NCBI RefSeq assembly: GCF_001625215.2
Contig: NC_030383.2
Location: 7,390,779 to 7,454,778, forward strand
DNA: 64,000 nt
Reading direction: 5' to 3'
Origin: Daucus carota subsp. sativus
Lineage: Eukaryota > Streptophyta > Magnoliopsida > Apiales > Apiaceae
The notes under the pieces are model-generated. The model did not search any database. It was not told the origin of the DNA and saw nothing but the letters and a program-made list of their open reading frames with translations. This document shows, one piece after another, positions 24,413 through 37,552 of the stretch (position 1 is its first letter; each line of letters opens with the position of its first letter). The translations under genes were made by a program, and so were the position numbers.

Positions 24413-27400
24413 ATGGGGAATGTGTTCTGTCTATTCTGCGGATGTATAGGCCAATCCAACGTTGGTGTGGTTGAGAAATGGGGACGCTTCGAGAAGCTAG
24501 CTCAGCCTGGTCTTAATTTCTTCAATCCTTTCGCCGGAGAGTTCATCGCCGGCGTTCTTTCCACCAGAATCAACTCCCTTGATGTCAAAATCGAGACCAA
24601 AACTAAGGTTTTTATCCCATATTTATTTTAATCTCGATAAATTGATAAAATTGATTTAGTTTAATCCGGCCTTTCAAATTGATGCAATTATAAAGGTCTA
24701 CTGTATGAATATGTAATCATGGTTGATTTAGTGGTTATGATTAAACTGGAAATGGATATGCCCGGATCTTTTTAGCGTTTAGTTTGGTTAATTTTTCGGG
24801 GTACTTTTATTGTTTGTTAAGCTCTCAGGAGTTGCTAGAAGCAGTGGATGATCCTTTCATCCGTTTTGTGCTACTGTTAGTATGGTTGATATATAGTACA
24901 CGTAAATGATGTGGAATTGAATTAGGGAATCAAATTTAAGCAACTAACTTATGGTTAAATAGGGAGTTTGAAGTCAAATAGTGTTCTGATTAATTTATAT
25001 TGATATAGTTCTACACACGTGATCAAATCGTCAGATGGCCTAAATGTAAATAAAGGGGAAGTGTGTTGTAAGATAAGCTATGAGCAAACAGATCTTACTT
25101 TTGATAACTAGAGCTGACATGATACTGCCACAAATAGAGACTGAATATTACTGCCTAAGCAGAGAACAGACGTAAACAACCCATTATGCATCACAACAGC
25201 CTGCAAAACGGAATTATATGAACAGGGGATGGATTCCTCGTCATCAAATGAAACATCAAGGTTCTGTAACACATCATCTGTGGATGATACCAGCCAACTA
25301 GTTCTTGCTTGCTAGACTGAATAACCTAGTTGACCCTAGAGAGGTTGTTCATGATATTTAGTTTGATTATGTTCTATCCTCAATTTTATGCCTTTAAGTT
25401 TGGCACCTATTATTGTTTTATTCTTCATTTCAAGATCATGTAAAGAAAATGAAGATATTACCCGGCCTTTCAGGTTTGCAAAATTACTCTGATATTTATA
25501 ACCTTTGCAGTTTGACCTTTACTGGAAAGAAAATGCTGAATCTCTTATTTTGAGGAAGAGAAGCCATGCTCTTTATAATCTCACATGAACAAGCTTTAAT
25601 CTTCTATATTATAAAATTAGATATGCCACAACATACGTTTTATTTCTTGTTCTGCCATGTCACAGTATAAACATTGATGCAATTTACTTCAGAGACCCAA
25701 AAAATGAACTCGTTATTGCTTTTTTCCGTTCCTTATGTGAGCCAGTAGCCACTGGCACCAACTTTGTGAACAACAGGTGAATCGTTGTAATTTGTTTGAG
25801 GTTTGGTACTGTGGTCTATAAGTGGACTTTTTCTTAATTTCTTGGGAAGAAGGCTCTGGCTTCACTTTAGGCTAACAGGGGCTGTTAAAAAATAATATCT
25901 GTTTACTGTTCCTAACATCAGCTTAAGGAGAGTTGATCATCTAAATGTTATCAGAGTTATCCTGTTCAAGCCCCCAACCCCCAATGTCCTCGAATTTTGA
26001 TGTGGACACCTTTATTCTTGCCCCATAGTGAGTTTGTACCCCAGTGGATTGGTTATGATGATATGTTCTTTACCCTTAAAGGCTTTCGATTCGCAGGTTT
26101 TTAAATGTAAGCTTGATTTATCCAAACAACGTAATGTTTTGGGTGGGTTGGTTATCTAATATTGGCCTTTTTGTTGATTTTGACTGTCAAAAAGTCATAA
26201 GTAGCTTTTAAGGGTAGTTTCTACTGAAGGGGTGGTTTTTAATTTTGTCGGGATTGAGTTATAATCCTTTCTTAATTATATTCTTTTGTCACTTAGCCTA
26301 TTTCTATGTTGGAAACACATCTCCCTTCTGTCGGGATCTAGTTTTTCTTTAGAAGCTCTTCTTGGAAGGAAAATAGTGGCATTATGTTTTAGGTCACTCA
26401 TATATTTTTTTGAGAACACTGATGAAACTTTAATTATGCAGGACAATGTTTTTGTGCAAATGATTTGCTCAATTCAGTACCGTGTTATAAAGGAAAATGC
26501 TGATGATGCTTTCTATGAATTGCAAAATCCCGAGGAGCAGATCCAGGCATATGTATTTGATGGTAAGTTTCTTAGGGGCATATCTGTCTTGTTATTCTAT
26601 AAATATGTACAATTCAATTGCAGAAGATATATACTTTTTGGCCTGGGTGTATAATTATTCCCAGTCTATCATAGGGAGTCTATTTGAAACTATTAGTGCA
26701 GTATTTGGGATGGCTGTCTTTTTTTGTATGAGCAAATGGGCATAGCAATAGAGTTCCAGAGTTTCACTACTAAATTTCAGTTAACAAACTTAACAATTTT
26801 GTGTACTTTAAATTGAAAAGGGATGATTTGTATTATATAATTACACAAGTATTTATTTCTCTACATATTCCTTTTGTGTACGTAGTGGTTCGGGCCCAGG
26901 TTCCCAGGATGACATTGGATGAACTTTTTGAGCAGAAAGGTGATGTTGCTAAATCTGTCATGGAGGAACTTGAGAAGGTACATTCATAACTCCTGATATA
27001 GATAATTATTTCCCATTTTATGTTATGGGATACAGTTTTCTTCTTTTATCTTTTTATTTTTTTCTAGATCTTCTATCTTTCTTTTTTTATGACATGCATG
27101 ATTTGTTTATTTCCTGTAGACTGTATCTTATACCAGTTCTCTCAACTTACTTGTCTATATTAATTGTTTCATTATTAGCTAAATGTACATGACAATTATC
27201 TATAATGATATTTGTAAATTAACGGCATAACTAGACTTTAAGAAAGTGAATTGTTCTTTATAAGTTCACCTGGCGAATGGCGATGCAACATTTATAGGTT
27301 CTACTGCTACTTGAGTTTACTTGATAACAGGCTTCTTCTCTAGGAATTTAAACTTGCGTTACACCTGCCTCGCACAACATTTCTTTAGCATTTATATGAT

Positions 27401-28413
27401 CTTATGCATCTGTTCGAGGCTGCCTTCTAGATTGTCACCTAGGCATGGTTTTTCTGTCAGCATTCAGAACTCCTAAAAAAAGAGTTTTATCTTTAACAGA
27501 AGCCATATTAGTACGTTAACTCCTATTGATTTAAATTCGTCAGGTCATGGGAGAGTACGGGTACAACATAGAGCACATACTGATGGTTGATATCATTCCT
27601 GATCCCTCTGTGCGTACCGCAATGAACGAAATCAATGCAGGTGATGATTACTGTGAAGGCATATTATCTGCTATTTTGGTCATTTATTACAAACTTTCTG
27701 GACACAGACTTCAACATGCGTCTAATGAATTTCTCAATCACTTCTTTTAAATATTCGAGAAGAGTACCATATGAATTCTGTTTCCAACAACCACCCTATA
27801 TAATTCTATTTATTTATTTATTTTTTATTAAAATTGATATAGCAGACATCACCTGCCTACACATTAGAATTTAAATCTGGCCAATATTTATAGAGCTGGT
27901 ATCTTTGTATTCTTTACTTGTGCCATCATGGCACCTAATTATCCACATACATGGCATTGGATCGTCAATTTCCTACTTAATAAATGTAGCTGTTGAGAAA
28001 TGCAGTTTATAACCTCTCACTGAATTGTATAACTAAATGCAGCTCAAAGGATGCAGCTTGCTAGTGTTTATAAGGGAGAGGCAGAAAAAATACTTTTAGT
28101 TAAAAGGGCGGAAGCTGAGGCAGAGTCCAAGTACCTAGGCGGTGTTGGTGTTGCAAGGCAGAGGCAGGCAATAACCGATGGGTTGAGAGAGAACATATTA
28201 AACTTCTCTCACAAGGTTGAGGGAACCTCTGCTAAGGAGGTCATGGATCTTATCATGATCACTCAGTACTTCGACACAATCAAAGACCTTGGAAATTCGT
28301 CGAAGAATACAACAGTATTTCTACCCCATGGTCCAGGTCATGTCAGGGACATCAGTGATCAGATTCGCAATGGTTTGATGGAAGCTGAAAGCGGCCGTGT
28401 CAATGGCGTTTGA
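24413..28413 (+). CDS. Hypersensitive-induced reaction (HIR) protein, SPFH/band-7 family
   Basis: Five exons (24413-24607, 26442-26562, 26886-26977, 27544-27640, 28043-28413) join to 291 residues, the usual HIR length. The protein opens [11 protein letters not shown], where Gly2 is a likely myristoylation site and the cysteines likely palmitoylation sites. It continues with the SPFH core ([35 protein letters not shown]), the helical stretch ([20 protein letters not shown]) and the coiled-coil segment ([19 protein letters not shown]). The C-terminal part is [14 protein letters not shown] with a serine/glycine-rich tail. HIR proteins form oligomers in plasma-membrane microdomains and take part in immune signalling and cell death. 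Intron 1 is 1.8 kb. All introns are GT-AG. Confidence 0.95.
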
Positions 28414-29197
28414 GTTTTGAATATACGAATCTTATTAAAAACATATTTACCTGGTACAGTTTACCTCCATTCTGTTTAGGGCCTGGTTAGAAATAAGTTC
28501 TTGAAAAGGAACTGTCAAGATATAGCGTATGAGCATGTGTTCATAACATTTCTATAATGCTTACACGTGAGAATGTGAGTTAAGATTGTATGTAAATTCA
28601 TTTCCTGCTGTTGTTGGTTGATAAGGATTTACGTCATTTGTAATACTTTTGGTAACCTTGATTAAGTTTATAAACTGTTTCTTGTACTGGCAATTAGTTA
28701 GTGGCATATTCTGGAATGTAACAAAATATTACTTTTCAAGCAATTATTAGATACAGAAAAAGAAAAAGAAAAAATAAACATATTTATTCCAACTAACACT
28801 AGTCAAAGCTATAACATGCCCAATATGGGATTTGTTTGGCTAAACTTATTTTTCAGAAATAAAGACTTATTTATGGAGTAAAGTACATGAAACTCTAATC
28901 TTTTTCCTGAAATAATCCCTTATTTTTCTGATCAAATAAAGAATATGAAATACCTCTTTAGCATTTATATCTAATTTTTTTAAAAAAATATGAATTTTTT
29001 AAAAACAAATAAGGACTTATTTTACCAAAAAATTGGTTGCCAAACAGGCACATTATTCTGATGAAATAACTGGATACTGAATTTTGACATGCACTTGTTA
29101 ACATCAGTTTCATCCTGAGATAAACCAAAATTTGATGCTTAGAAACCTCCGCTCGAAAACCAAAACGACTCAGGAAAGATTATTACATATATGCAGA
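28414..29197. other. Convergent intergenic region with a small MITE-like repeat
   Basis: The HIR and TAF1C-like genes converge here. About 28832-29048 carries inverted ends TTTGTTTGGC / GCCAAACAGGC around an AT-rich core, suggesting a hAT-like MITE. No clear target duplication. No gene. Confidence 0.45.
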
Positions 29198-31900
29198 TCA
29201 CAGATATCGTTTCCGAAAGCTAGACCTCTTAGCTGCAAAACTATTCATAAATTTCTTCTGTTGTCCTAACAAATATTTGAATTCGGCAGGCAAATGGTCA
29301 ATTGGAAGATCACGAAACTTCACTCCTGGACGACATATGGCATCAATAGCTTCAGGTTTTGTTAAATCCAGTTTGTCGCTGGAACATACCTCGGCTGGAC
29401 TGCATCTACTTAAAAAGGTTGAATAGTTGTGATTTCTAAAAGCAGAACTTGAGGATGTAGGAGGATCCACATTGGAAATTTTACTGGAGAATGCAACTGG
29501 TTCATAAATCGAAAAACGATCCCCATCTTGAGAGCCATTACACAAGTCATCTTTGTCATTTGAAAGTGAAACAACATGTTCACTGTCATCGCCAAGGTTA
29601 CCATAAGCTGCATCTCGCACAACAACTTTGTTGACCATCTGCTTGACTTTGTTGCACTCAAGTTCAACTAGACGGTTAGATGATTCTCCATCTGCTTCTG
29701 CTTCTATATACAGCTTGTTATAAGTTACCAAAAAATGTAGAGGAACTGCTGGACCTACAAGCGGATTGCCAAGCTGCATCTTGTGAGACCACTTATTACT
29801 ACAGTGTGACGGGTTCCGAAAGGTAAAAGGAGGCAATTGAGGTTGGTCTGGAACATTTAAAAACTCCAAGGACAAATTCTTACGACTAACTGTGATACTG
29901 CTTAAGTCTATGTAGGTGACGAAACTTATGCGTAAGAGAGCTGGTGGCAAGCTTGACCACATGCTCATCAAAGCAATCTCCAACATACTCATCGGGGATA
30001 CAATGTCTCTAACTGCAGAGCTCATGTCACTGGATGCTCTAAGTTCATTAATTCCACATGTCTTCAACTTCTGGCATATATCTTGGTGAAACTCTGAACT
30101 GAGAGAAACTTCTGGACCGTTACCAGATGTATCTTTCTTTTTACTCATCAAAACTTTATCCAGCTTATCACTTAAATGACCGTAGAGGTAGTCTAGCTTT
30201 AGGAAGTACAATTGTTTGGAAAATTTATATTCTTCATCACCAGTTTCGCATATAAGAAAATCTTTTAAAAGAATAGAACACTCCTCGTGAGCTTTGTCAG
30301 AAAAATTCACTGCTTCATGTGAGGCAGAGTACCTTTGCAACTCAAGATTACCAGAAGAAGTTAGCTTAATTACGGTGAAGCCACCAAAATTCTCTGCCTC
30401 AAACAGTTGGACAGAAGGATCTTCATCGAGGATGCAAAAGCCCAAAACTATGTCTTTCTTTTGTTGCCAATCAATCCATTCAGGAAGAGCATCCTTTGAG
30501 AACTCCTCTCTCAGAAGGCAACTTCCACAATAACAATCACAAGCAGCCAATGAGAACTCAGAAGGGAGTTTCCAAGCATAAAATGACTTGCACAGTCTTG
30601 AAATTTCAGTATATGTTCTAGTATTATATGTTCTAGTATTTTGTCCATAGCAAAAGAGACTAAACTCGCAGTTCCAAAAGGATCCCATCAGAATACAGTA
30701 TCCATTCTCAGAAGCCCACGTGTATTCATCATTCTTTGAGTTTGACCTTAGCTTGGACAACTTAACCCCAGTTATATATGCAGGAGTATCAATACTATGA
30801 CTCCACCGCAGAACAGGCTTCAATGGCGCCCTCACATCACAAAGGAAAAGGAACCTATTGGAAGCCACTGTATAGTAAAATTCATCCGGACCTGTTCTAG
30901 AAAATGCCACAAACTGATCATTATCTTTAACAGAATTACCACCTGCTAACATAGATATTCTTAACAAACATTTCACTAGACATCCCTCCGACCTTAAATC
31001 AACCAAAAACACAGCACTAGAATGAGCAACAACCAAAATTCTAGGATGCCAACTGAATTCACAACTCAACCACGAACCTCCCCCCTGTCCACCCAAATGA
31101 TTATCCCATGAGACCTTTAAAGTCTTTCTTGTTAATTTATTAATCAAACTATCACTGCCAATACAACAAGACTCCAAATCAAACAAGAACAGTTTCCCAC
31201 TTTCTAACAAAACTACACACTCCTCGGGCACATGAGGACTCCAACAAGCATGAACAACAGCACAACTTTTAAAAGATCTAGTACCTACAAATTCCAACTT
31301 GGGCGTATCGGAATCCAAACCTAGCCTAACAACATACCAAGAAACAGAATACATTGTACAAATCAGCAAAAACCCAAAATCACCTGACTCGCAATCCTTA
31401 ACTTTTTGCACCAACAACCTCGAAATCCTATGATTCAAACCACTGCTAGCACCACTATACTTAACAACAACCTGACCACCTTCAACTGACAACAAAACAA
31501 ACCCCACCTGGTCCAAGTTAGGACCCGCCGGGAAAAACACCAAAACCCGACCCGACCCGGAACACTTCATCATTTCCAGAGAATTATATCGAAAGGGGGT
31601 TTGATAATCGTGTCGGCCCAAGGTAAAGTTAGCAAGTTTTGAGCTAGTGGAAGGGAGAATTGAAGCATCTTTAGTAGTCTCAAGAAATCTAGAGAGAGAG
31701 AGATGAGGGAAAGGAGAGAAAGATTGAGCTGGGGAGTAGAGAGAAGGTGGAATTGTGATTTGGGTCAGTGTCTCAAGAGATGGGTTGAAGAACAATGGCC
31801 CAGTTTTTCGAGAATCAGTGTCTGAGTCATCGGCGAGGAGAGGGGCAGAGAAAACAGATGAGATGGGCCACAAAGATTTCGCATCTTCTCCAAAATCCAT
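29198..31900 (-). CDS. TAF1C-like RNA polymerase I initiation factor subunit (probable)
   Basis: A single uninterrupted 900-codon frame starts MDFGEDAKSLWP and ends in a basic tail (AKRSSFRKRYL). The layout is that of the plant proteins annotated as TATA-box-binding-protein-associated factor, RNA polymerase I, subunit C. The N-terminal half is beta-propeller-like, with WD-type repeats such as CWSPHVPEECVVLLESG and WHPRILVVAHSSAVFLVDLR. A helical, less conserved C-terminal half follows. Length is close to animal TAF1C (about 870). In that role it would act in the nucleolus with TBP at rDNA promoters. The absence of introns is noted. The family call rests on overall resemblance, not on a diagnostic motif, so function is moderately sure; that the gene is real is very likely. 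Confidence 0.7.
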   Translation of the reverse strand: MDFGEDAKSLWPISSVFSAPLLADDSDTDSRKTGPLFFNPSLETLTQITIPPSLYSPAQSFSPFPHLSLSRFLETTKDASILPSTSSKLANFTLGRHDYQTPFRYNSLEMMKCSGSGRVLVFFPAGPNLDQVGFVLLSVEGGQVVVKYSGASSGLNHRISRLLVQKVKDCESGDFGFLLICTMYSVSWYVVRLGLDSDTPKLEFVGTRSFKSCAVVHACWSPHVPEECVVLLESGKLFLFDLESCCIGSDSLINKLTRKTLKVSWDNHLGGQGGGSWLSCEFSWHPRILVVAHSSAVFLVDLRSEGCLVKCLLRISMLAGGNSVKDNDQFVAFSRTGPDEFYYTVASNRFLFLCDVRAPLKPVLRWSHSIDTPAYITGVKLSKLRSNSKNDEYTWASENGYCILMGSFWNCEFSLFCYGQNTRTYNTRTYTEISRLCKSFYAWKLPSEFSLAACDCYCGSCLLREEFSKDALPEWIDWQQKKDIVLGFCILDEDPSVQLFEAENFGGFTVIKLTSSGNLELQRYSASHEAVNFSDKAHEECSILLKDFLICETGDEEYKFSKQLYFLKLDYLYGHLSDKLDKVLMSKKKDTSGNGPEVSLSSEFHQDICQKLKTCGINELRASSDMSSAVRDIVSPMSMLEIALMSMWSSLPPALLRISFVTYIDLSSITVSRKNLSLEFLNVPDQPQLPPFTFRNPSHCSNKWSHKMQLGNPLVGPAVPLHFLVTYNKLYIEAEADGESSNRLVELECNKVKQMVNKVVVRDAAYGNLGDDSEHVVSLSNDKDDLCNGSQDGDRFSIYEPVAFSSKISNVDPPTSSSSAFRNHNYSTFLSRCSPAEVCSSDKLDLTKPEAIDAICRPGVKFRDLPIDHLPAEFKYLLGQQKKFMNSFAAKRSSFRKRYL

Positions 31901-32877
31901 TGGTTTTCAGCACATATCTCGGAACCCTGTAGGATTGCTGCCAAGTATAGAGTACTGTGGAGTTCTGAGGGTTTTAGCGGCTTCAGAAACGCAAAAGCAC
32001 AAGCTCGGAACTAGGTGGAGTGTTTTATTTATAAGAAGCAATTTCGATCGAAACAAAAACAAAACAGAGCCGTGATTTCAATTTCAACTTATTGGAATAC
32101 GAAAATACATGAATACAAAAAAAAATTCATTTCAAATAAATTTTGAGTTTAAGTATATATAACTTTTATTCTCAGCTCTTCAAATTATTTTCGGCAAATC
32201 AATTTTTAAATTTTCTTTTAATAATAAAAATTATTAAATTTGTATGTAAAAAATATTAAAATTAAAAATAATAAATATAAATCTTATTTAAAAATCAGGA
32301 TGCATTTTTCACATCGATATATTGTATTTGGCCTAAATAGATGTACGTATTAAATTTATTAAGTAAATTATTAGTGTATGGTTTACTTTTAAAATAATAA
32401 TGTTTTTAAAATTAAAAAATAAAGGATCAAGTGCTTGATTATACAAAAGGATTAAAGTTGTAAATATTAATATTTGATTTTAAAATGTGAGCTTTTACTT
32501 AATATAACTTAATTGAGTGAAGTTAACTTCTTAATTGAGAAATTTATTTTTAATATGATTATCAATTGTATTTGTATGGGTCCATGATGATAGTAAGTGA
32601 TGAGATGGAGTGCGTGTGGTAGATAATCGCTAGTTGCACAAAATATCTATATATTTAACATATTTCAGATACATAATATTTTAAAAAATATAAATACCAT
32701 TAAATTTAGATAAATATGATGAACTCTTCTTATATTTTATAAAATGACAATATATAAGTAATTGAGCTAGAGAATTAAAAAGAACAACTAGAATACTAGT
32801 AAAAATAAACAATTAAATTGTATATAATAGTTCTCGGTAAGATTAACTCATGCACTTTTTTAAGTACCTTAAGGCTT
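31901..32877. other. AT-rich intergenic DNA
   Basis: The first ~170 bases are the leader and promoter side of the TAF1C-like gene. The remainder is AT-rich DNA in which I see no gene, repeat or regulatory signal. Confidence 0.4.
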
Positions 32878-35874
32878 TCATGGTGATAGGGGTGGTGGAA
32901 CTGTAAAGAAAATGATGTTCTTCTCGATTCCTTGGTCACACAAATCACCACTTGTTATGAGGGACACAAGTGCGATAATCAATTCAACATTTCTGGTGAT
33001 AGTTGGCTCAGTATGGCTAGGATACGAGTAAGCGTTCTTATATTCATCAAATTTATCTAGACTTCCTACCATTGTCCCTATAATTGTGTTAGGATTCATT
33101 ATGATTATAAAACCACTTTCATCCACCTTTAAATGAGTATGTCCAGTTGTCATTTGATACAGAGGCTCCATGATGATGAAGATAATTGGGATATTTGTTT
33201 GCATATCTAACTACGTAGCTCATATTCATGGAATTTAAGCAAAGAATGTAATTTATTTGTTGATGGGATGTAGAGAATTTTTAGGTCATATATCTCGGTT
33301 TTGTATATCTTATTTTTTTGAAATAGTTTGCAGATTGTGTACATGTAACTTTGGAAGAGGCAAAACTAAGCAGATCACCGGCTAAGATGAAGTCAGGGAC
33401 ACAATACCAACCTTTTACTCCGGTGACGTTCAGATAGTCTAAAAAGTGATTATAAGAAAGCCGCATTAACCACATATTGAAGTGGTTGCCAATGTCCATG
33501 GTTCAATTGAATCAGTAACCCCTGCAATTTTTATGCTAGTTAAGACGCTATATAACTTCCTTCAAAATTTGTTTCTAGACATTTAATATATATGTTGAGC
33601 GTACTTATGATAATAGTTTAACGCAATAACCTAAAATTTAACTCAAATCTAGTTGTAAATAAAGTAGCGTTGGAGATATGAGCACATGATACGACCAGTA
33701 ATTTCGTGATAGTTTATGAGCATTGCCTCATAAGGGTAACCGGGATCCAAGAAAATGCACAGCCTAGTTAAAAGCGTCATAGCTATAGGAAACTTGTTAT
33801 CCCACCTCAAAACGCTTAAATCCGGATCCTAGGGACTCCATGTGCATTGGAAAGAAGCTCTTGATAACCTGCAAGCGAAATATAACTCAAATTCTAGGTA
33901 AAGTTAATTTGCACCCCACATGTACTCATCATTGTAGCCACTCGAATTATATCAATATTCAGTCATCGAGTTTTGGAAGCAGTCTGTCGTGCCTTTGCTT
34001 TTGTCTAAGGCGAACTCGAAGACTTTAATTGCCGCTTTAACCAGCTTTTCAGAGTACATCTTGTTATCTCGGAAAACAAATGGACGACGTTGCTAGTGCC
34101 GCTGCCATTTCTCCTGCTAGATTTGGAGTTGTATTGAACTAGACAAGGATAGTCCATGTCTTCTAGCCTAGTCCAACATGTATGATCATCCGGCACCCTC
34201 ACACCTTACAATTAACATAGTCAAAAAATCAAATATGATTCTTGGAACATACAAATCATAACTAAAGTTCTCACATTTATGGATCCTACTTTATTACCAA
34301 TCAAGTATAATGTTTTTAGTTCAATGAGTGGTCAATTTCCTTCGATCCACAAAGTCTTTTTTTAAACATTTTATGATTATACCTATTTGTTCAACTATTT
34401 TATATAACTTAGTTGTTCTATATAGCTACCATAAGTTCACATACTACATCAGAAGCTTGAAGTTTAAGTCAACAGCTGATCAAGCTAGAGTGAACATTAT
34501 ATGTTTATAATATGTATTTAGCTTAACTAGATTCAGTTAGTATTTAGTCAACAAAGCATTCCTTATATACATGAAATACAAGTGATGAGGTATATTTGTG
34601 GTTGATCAGCTATTATGCAAATATTATGTAGTTTATGAGATTCATTATTCAAAGTTAATGGTTTAATCTATTTTTTTTTTATTACCACTAAACTACCCTT
34701 CTTTACTTCATGTTCTCTTTATCCATCTTTTCTCAGGGAACATAAGTAGGAGGAAAAAAAAAATCAAATCTTGAAAATCATAAATTGGTCCATACTTGGC
34801 TATAAATGTAAGGAACTTAAGGATCAAAGGTGTGGAGCAAATAGCCAAGACCCCACTTGATGAGTTCTCTGGTGTGATCATACTCTTGCACCGTCTTGTA
34901 CACTCCTTCGTACTCTATGACACTCCAGCAGTCCAGCTAAGCATTGTCATCACAAATGACATGGAGAAATGATACTTTCAATTATCATCAGCATCGTGGT
35001 AAGATGTGCAACCATCGTGCAATTATTGTGCAACTATCGTGCAATTATTGGGCAGTTTGTAAGATTCATACTTAATGGTTCCATGCATTATATCTCTTTT
35101 TTTACCACTAAAGTGCACTCATTTTCTTTATTGCATTTAGCCGCAGGGAATATAAGTAGAAAAAAAATATCAAATCCTAAAAATCATAAACTGATTCATA
35201 TTTGACGAGCTCTCTGATGTGGTCATACTCTTCCACCGTCTTGAAATTGCCTTCATACTCTATGACACTCTAACTTAGCATTATCATCATAAATGACACC
35301 GGGAAATAATACTTTGCATCGTCACCAGTATCGTGGTATCCTCCAACAAGTCCTCCATCCATTACATTTCCATCTTGTATCCCTGAATCTCTTCTCCATC
35401 TTATCCCATAATTGTTCTTGGGGAGTCCCAAATGCAAAATTTACAAATTTGTAAATACAGATTGCAGCTTATGTGAAGCAACATAAACAATATATAAATA
35501 AATAATTCACTTTTGTTCATTAAAGAAAAAAGCACTTTATGTAGAGCAGTTGTATAGTTATCTGGAATGCGTGACTTGGGGTGATGATGTGGCAAACTCC
35601 TCGTCATGATGGTTGGTGCGACGATGACAAAAACTGCAACTATCAACAACCACATCATCCACTTGAATGCTCTTCGGCTACATATCATGCACCCCAAATC
35701 AATGTGCCTGCTCCTAGACACTCATGATTTTGGGTTTAGCAGCCAACTCCGTTGTATCTCTTCAAGTGTACGGGTATTCTGCGTCTCACTTGAGTAAAGA
35801 GCTGGTGTGTCGAATTCCATTTGTGTTTGTCCGACCATATCTATTGCTCCAGCATCATTATTTTCTGAATGCAT
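32878..35874 (-). pseudogene. KORRIGAN-like (GH9 class A) endo-1,4-beta-glucanase pseudogene
   Basis: Read on the minus strand, successive pieces follow the KORRIGAN protein from end to end. They are: ATG at 35874 with TRTLEEIQRSWLLNP; a cytosolic/membrane segment (IDLGCMICSRRAFKWMMWLL); PHHHPKSRIPDNYTTALHKVL; GGYHDTGDDAKYYFPVSF (catalytic DAGD now DTGD); SVIEYEG...EYDHIREL; DHTCWTRLEDMDYP; RWDNKFPIAMTLLTR; GVKGWYCVPDFI; LHHHGASVS (normally HHRGAS); NPNTIIGTMV; a C-terminal EKNIIF.xVPP. KORRIGAN enzymes are type II membrane cellulases needed for cellulose synthesis. Breaks include stops at 35724-35722, in the LSW motif, in the GGW motif, and a frameshift near 34080. The LSW/VIEYEG exon is present twice. 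No intact product is possible. Confidence 0.85.
34600..35340 (-). repeat. Tandem duplication inside the GH9 pseudogene (~350 bp unit)
   Basis: Two head-to-tail units, about 34600-34990 and 34991-35340, each carry intron sequence with GTGCAATTATTGTGCA-like words, a CTCATT/accactaaa stretch, and then the KORRIGAN exon around the SVIEYEG and EYDHTREL motifs. The same unit occurs again, outside this gene, at about 60395-60920 and in part at 63620-63742. Confidence 0.7.
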
Positions 35875-36599
35875 ATTTGTGGCGGCTCTCGGTAAAGGAT
35901 CAACGAATGCAATGAAATGCTAGCAATTTAAAGTATTTCTCTTTTCCTGCAAACAACATAGTCCAGTAACATGTTAAACCATCAGCAAAAAAACTTATTG
36001 TGTTTGGACTGGGATTATCTAATAGTGGAACCAAAATAAAGAACGTCACAATTATATGTGATATGTGGAGTGAAAATTATCAAATGGTCCGAATACTCCT
36101 AATTATATCACCTCATGATGAAAAGCTAACATTATGCTCGCTTTTTTAATAATTTATTAATTTATATGTGTTTATCAACTTTTCTATAAAGTAACTTGAC
36201 ATAATTATATTTGTGCCTAGTAAATAAATGTTACAATTAGCATATAAAACCAAGTACAGATGGTAACTAATTCCTCGTTGAATGCTTGAAGATTTGATTA
36301 AAGCATGGATGTTCTACATGAGTCGTACAACAAAGGGCTAGGCTATCTGATATATGGAGATGCACTGATCATACGACGAATTGGCATGAGTAAGGTGCCG
36401 TTTGATAACAAGTGAACTATTTTTTTTAAGCTATTTTTTATGGAACTTTTGTTCTTCAGCTCTTAAATTAACTGTGATATGTATATTGGATTTAGCATAT
36501 CTGCACAAAATTCTGAAAACCGCAGACATCTGACCAGGCTGAAAACCAAATTCAAGCATCGAAATTAGTTCTGCAATACTTTTTTTGATATTTAACCCC

Positions 36600-37340
36600 T
36601 TTCTGGTTAAATATCAGACAACTCATTAAACTGACTTTTATGTATCAAATAACTCACCTATCTCAATATGGACACATTTAACTCATTAATTACACATAAA
36701 ATCTCATTCCGTTAAAATAAGTTAACGATGTTAGCCCAATCAATACAGATTTTAAACATTATTCTCAAATTCTAAGTACTTGCATAATGTGATAGTAATG
36801 CGTTGAGGGCCACAAACCAGATTACAGCTTCTTAAGATATTCAGTCTTCTACTCAATGTTTTTAAAATCCTTTTGCCTCTGAAGGTACAGCCCCAAATAT
36901 ATGAATTGACAACGAAGTGTAAATTCTGTAACACAGTGAACAAACCTCATATTATTAACAGTTAATATACACTTCATGCATACATCGTTCAAAATAAAGT
37001 AGGTTCAACTTCTAGCAGACACTTTTTAGAAAAAAGCCAATCTTAGTCCATTATCTAGCCTTCTGCCTTCCAGCACCTTAGGTGAGCAACACTGGATAAT
37101 GGCTCTTTAGGTTCATCTCGATCCTTTTCCTTTAACATTAAAGATACCAACTACACATTATGCAAGTTCTCAGAATTTGAGAATAATGTTTAAAATCTGT
37201 ATTGATTGGGCTAATGCCGTTAACTTATTTTAACGGAATGAGATTTTATGTGTAATGAGTAAGTTAAATGAGTCCATTTTGAGATAGGTGATCTACTTGA
37301 TACATAAAGATCAGTTTAACGAGTTGTTTGATAGACACAG
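36600..37340. mobile_element. Foldback element with ~150-170-bp terminal inverted repeats
   Basis: The left arm (ACAACTCATTAAACTGAC at 36620, through TTAAAATAAGTTAACG near 36715, to about 36775) is matched in reverse complement by the right arm from about 37175 (GAATAATGTTTAAAATCTG) to GAGTTGTTTGATAG near 37335. The ~400-bp centre shows no gene. Long inverted arms suggest a MULE-like non-autonomous element; a target duplication was not resolved. Confidence 0.65.
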
Positions 37341-37552
37341 AAATCACTCTTCTAGTTACACTACTCTGGACCTGAAAGCCTAAATTTGATTTTATAAGCA
37401 AAATTCCTCCTCGACCCACTAACGACATCTCCTATTCTGTAGTTAGTTTTAATCTTAAAAGGGACACAGAGCAGTAGTAGGGAGATTCAAAGCAAAAACT
37501 ACATGATCACACCATATTTTCTCAGGTTCATCTTAAAGCGAGGAGATAAATA

